Of a stretch of 64,000 nucleotides of DNA, positions 62,520 to 64,000 are shown piece by piece. The position numbers and the translations under genes are program-made. Every line of letters starts with the position of its first letter. Position 1 is the stretch's first letter. Below the pieces are notes generated by a model, which was given only the letters and a program-made list of their open reading frames with translations, searched no databases and was not told the DNA's origin. The DNA lies in NCBI GenBank assembly GCA_963783355.1, contig CAWANF010000014.1, positions 186,001-250,000 of the forward strand, read 5' to 3'. This DNA comes from CAWANF01 sp963783355. GTDB taxonomy: Bacteria > Bacteroidota > Rhodothermia > Balneolales > DATFMH01.

Positions 62520-64000
62520 ATGACTAAAAAGCGCCCAAAAATAATACATAGAAAGATAGAAGCTAAAAATGTTAAAAGCCTGGTATTTCGGGCTGATCTT
62601 GGAATTCTATTGATACTTGGTCTATTCCTTGTACATCATCCTTTATCTGTAAAGACCAACAAAAAAAGAATAAATCATATTGGAAAAATTGAATCGAAAA
62701 CGGAAAAAATTCATGTATTCGATTTGAGTGATGTTCGTTTGCTGAACAGCCCTTTTAAACAAAGGATGGAAATGGATAAAAAATATATGATGGATCTAAA
62801 TCCGGATCGTCTGCTTGCTCCATTTTTAAAATCAGCCGGACTGAAACCCAAAGGTCGTCAGTATAAAGGATGGGAAACCAGTACTCTTTCGGGTGCTTTT
62901 GGAGGCCAGTATCTTTCCGGATTATCCCTGATGTACGCTGCTACCGGAGATCAGAAAGTGAAACAGCGTGTTGATTATATGGTCAGCCAGTTGCAGAAAT
63001 GCCAGGAGGCGGATGGAACCGGTTATATCGGCGGAATACCCAAAGGTAAGGAACTCTGGAAAAAAGTTGAGAGCGGAATAATAGACACCAAACCATTCGG
63101 GTTGGACAGTGTTTGGTCGCCATGGTATAATTTACACATGACCTTTAAAGGATTGCGCGACGCTTATTGGTATGCCGGAAATCAACAAGCAAAAAAAGTT
63201 CTGATCAAATATGCCGACTGGGCGGTTAATCTTTCCAATCATTTGAATGATGAACAGTTCAAACATATGCTGCAATGCGAATACAGCGGTATGAACGAGA
63301 TGATGGCCGATGTATACTCCATGACCGGGGATAAAAAATACCTGGCATTGGCCAGGCGATTCAATAAAGGGAGTTTTCTTGATCCGCTGGCTGCCGGAGC
63401 CGATTCTCTGAGCAATACTCATGTCAATACGAATATCCCATTAGTTATAGGTGCCGCCCGTGAATATGAAGTTGATGGTGATCAGCGAATGGCCAACGCG
63501 GTGAAGTATTATTTCAATGAAGTTACCAGCAAACGTACGTACATCAACGGGGAAATGGGGGACTACGAGTACTTCCAGAAATTAGGTACACTGCCCAATA
63601 ACCTGAAGAAGCAGGCTGGCGAAACCTGCAATGTATATAATATGCTGATTATTGCGCGTCATTTAATGGAATGGCATCCGGATGTGAAATACGTTAAATA
63701 TTATGAACGCGCTCTCTATAATGATATCCTGGCATCACAGGATCCCAAAACGGGAATGATGACCTATTTCATCTCGATGGAACCCGGGTTCTTCAAGACG
63801 TTCAGTACCCCGTATAACTCATTCTGGTGTTGTGATGGCACCGGGGTTCAGAATCATGCCAAATATGGAAAAATCATATATATGCATGGGAAAAATGATT
63901 TATATGTCAATCTCTTCATCCCTTCTGTTTTGAAATGGAAAGAAAAAGGAATCACGGTCACTCAAGAAACAAAATTTCCATATTCCCAAAAAAGTACACT
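62520..64000 (+). CDS. GH127 (DUF1680) beta-L-arabinofuranosidase-like protein (C-terminus cut by window)
   Basis: An open frame from the ATG at 62520 to the right edge (493 complete codons). I recognise the GH127 family: FDLSDVRLLNSPFKQRMEMD, then YIGGIPKG, WYNLHMTFKGL, and HVNTNIPLVIGAAREYE. The active-site zinc/cysteine residues of HypBA1 type are present: Glu368 and Cys370 in GETCNVYN, and Cys437-Cys438 in WCCDGTG (one being the nucleophile). A long basic N-terminus is followed by a hydrophobic helix (about residues 29-46), a signal or membrane anchor. GH127 removes beta-L-arabinofuranose, classically from hydroxyproline-linked arabinans. The C-terminal domain is missing. Confidence 0.92.
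   Translation, partial: MTKKRPKIIHRKIEAKNVKSLVFRADLGILLILGLFLVHHPLSVKTNKKRINHIGKIESKTEKIHVFDLSDVRLLNSPFKQRMEMDKKYMMDLNPDRLLAPFLKSAGLKPKGRQYKGWETSTLSGAFGGQYLSGLSLMYAATGDQKVKQRVDYMVSQLQKCQEADGTGYIGGIPKGKELWKKVESGIIDTKPFGLDSVWSPWYNLHMTFKGLRDAYWYAGNQQAKKVLIKYADWAVNLSNHLNDEQFKHMLQCEYSGMNEMMADVYSMTGDKKYLALARRFNKGSFLDPLAAGADSLSNTHVNTNIPLVIGAAREYEVDGDQRMANAVKYYFNEVTSKRTYINGEMGDYEYFQKLGTLPNNLKKQAGETCNVYNMLIIARHLMEWHPDVKYVKYYERALYNDILASQDPKTGMMTYFISMEPGFFKTFSTPYNSFWCCDGTGVQNHAKYGKIIYMHGKNDLYVNLFIPSVLKWKEKGITVTQETKFPYSQKST

Noticed and set aside
1..64000. CRISPR arrays, prophage or complete insertion sequences
   Set aside because: No regularly spaced repeats, phage structural genes or transposase genes were seen in the window.

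Overview
The window looks like a chromosomal segment from the Bacteroidota/Balneolota/Rhodothermota side of the FCB group. Evidence: a SusC/SusD pair, type IX secretion style C-terminal sorting domains (ends of the 15119-18013 and 55165-57378 genes), and the DUF3078 and DUF2851 families typical of this group. Shine-Dalgarno sequences are mixed: strong ones before 23879 and 48836, none visible before many others. That fits a deeper-branching member better than a classical Bacteroidia genome. Exact placement cannot be fixed by eye. No CRISPR array, rRNA, prophage or intact insertion sequence was seen.

Left part (1-18013) is mostly core genome: ribosomal protein L25/Ctc (cut by the window edge), PRPP synthetase, tRNA-Gln(TTG), DUF2851, YtxH, a PyrR-like phosphoribosyltransferase, a DUF3078 outer-membrane protein, a group II PLP decarboxylase, an MscS channel, an ALDH7-type dehydrogenase, a large outer-membrane protein, a SpoU RNA methylase, PIN-PhoH, glutamate racemase and a secreted lamin-tail-domain protein.

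Middle (18330-24499) is a compact six-gene operon I do not recognise as a described pathway: a stand-alone PqqD/RRE-like protein, an ATP-grasp ligase, a fold-type III PLP decarboxylase, a urea-transporter-like membrane domain fused to an M23 peptidase-like domain, an outer-membrane barrel and a TPR protein. The decarboxylase begins with a short extension (Y5-E-K-P8-V-I10) that resembles the leader motif RRE domains bind in lasso peptide precursors. No separate precursor peptide was seen. This is the best candidate for an undescribed system. It is followed by ordinary amino-acid genes (aminotransferase, proC, dapD), a giant sortilin/VPS10-type beta-propeller protein, and a possible small RNA.

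Right part (32028-64000) is a catabolic island. A divergent AraC regulator faces a complete four-enzyme trans-4-hydroxyproline to 2-oxoglutarate pathway. Then come SusC/SusD, two tandem DUF5695-like proteins, a GH31 glycosidase, an FG-GAP/ASPIC lipoprotein, a secreted HExxH metalloprotease, a DPP-IV-type S9 peptidase, an SNF-family Na+ symporter and a GH127 beta-L-arabinofuranosidase (cut by the right edge). GH127 founders release arabinose from hydroxyproline-linked arabinans, and DPP-IV-type peptidases cut after proline. I therefore infer a locus for using hydroxyproline-rich glycoproteins such as plant or algal extensins. A decayed stretch (57379-58404) with a frameshifted gene fragment and a flanking 22-bp direct repeat shows that this part has been rearranged.
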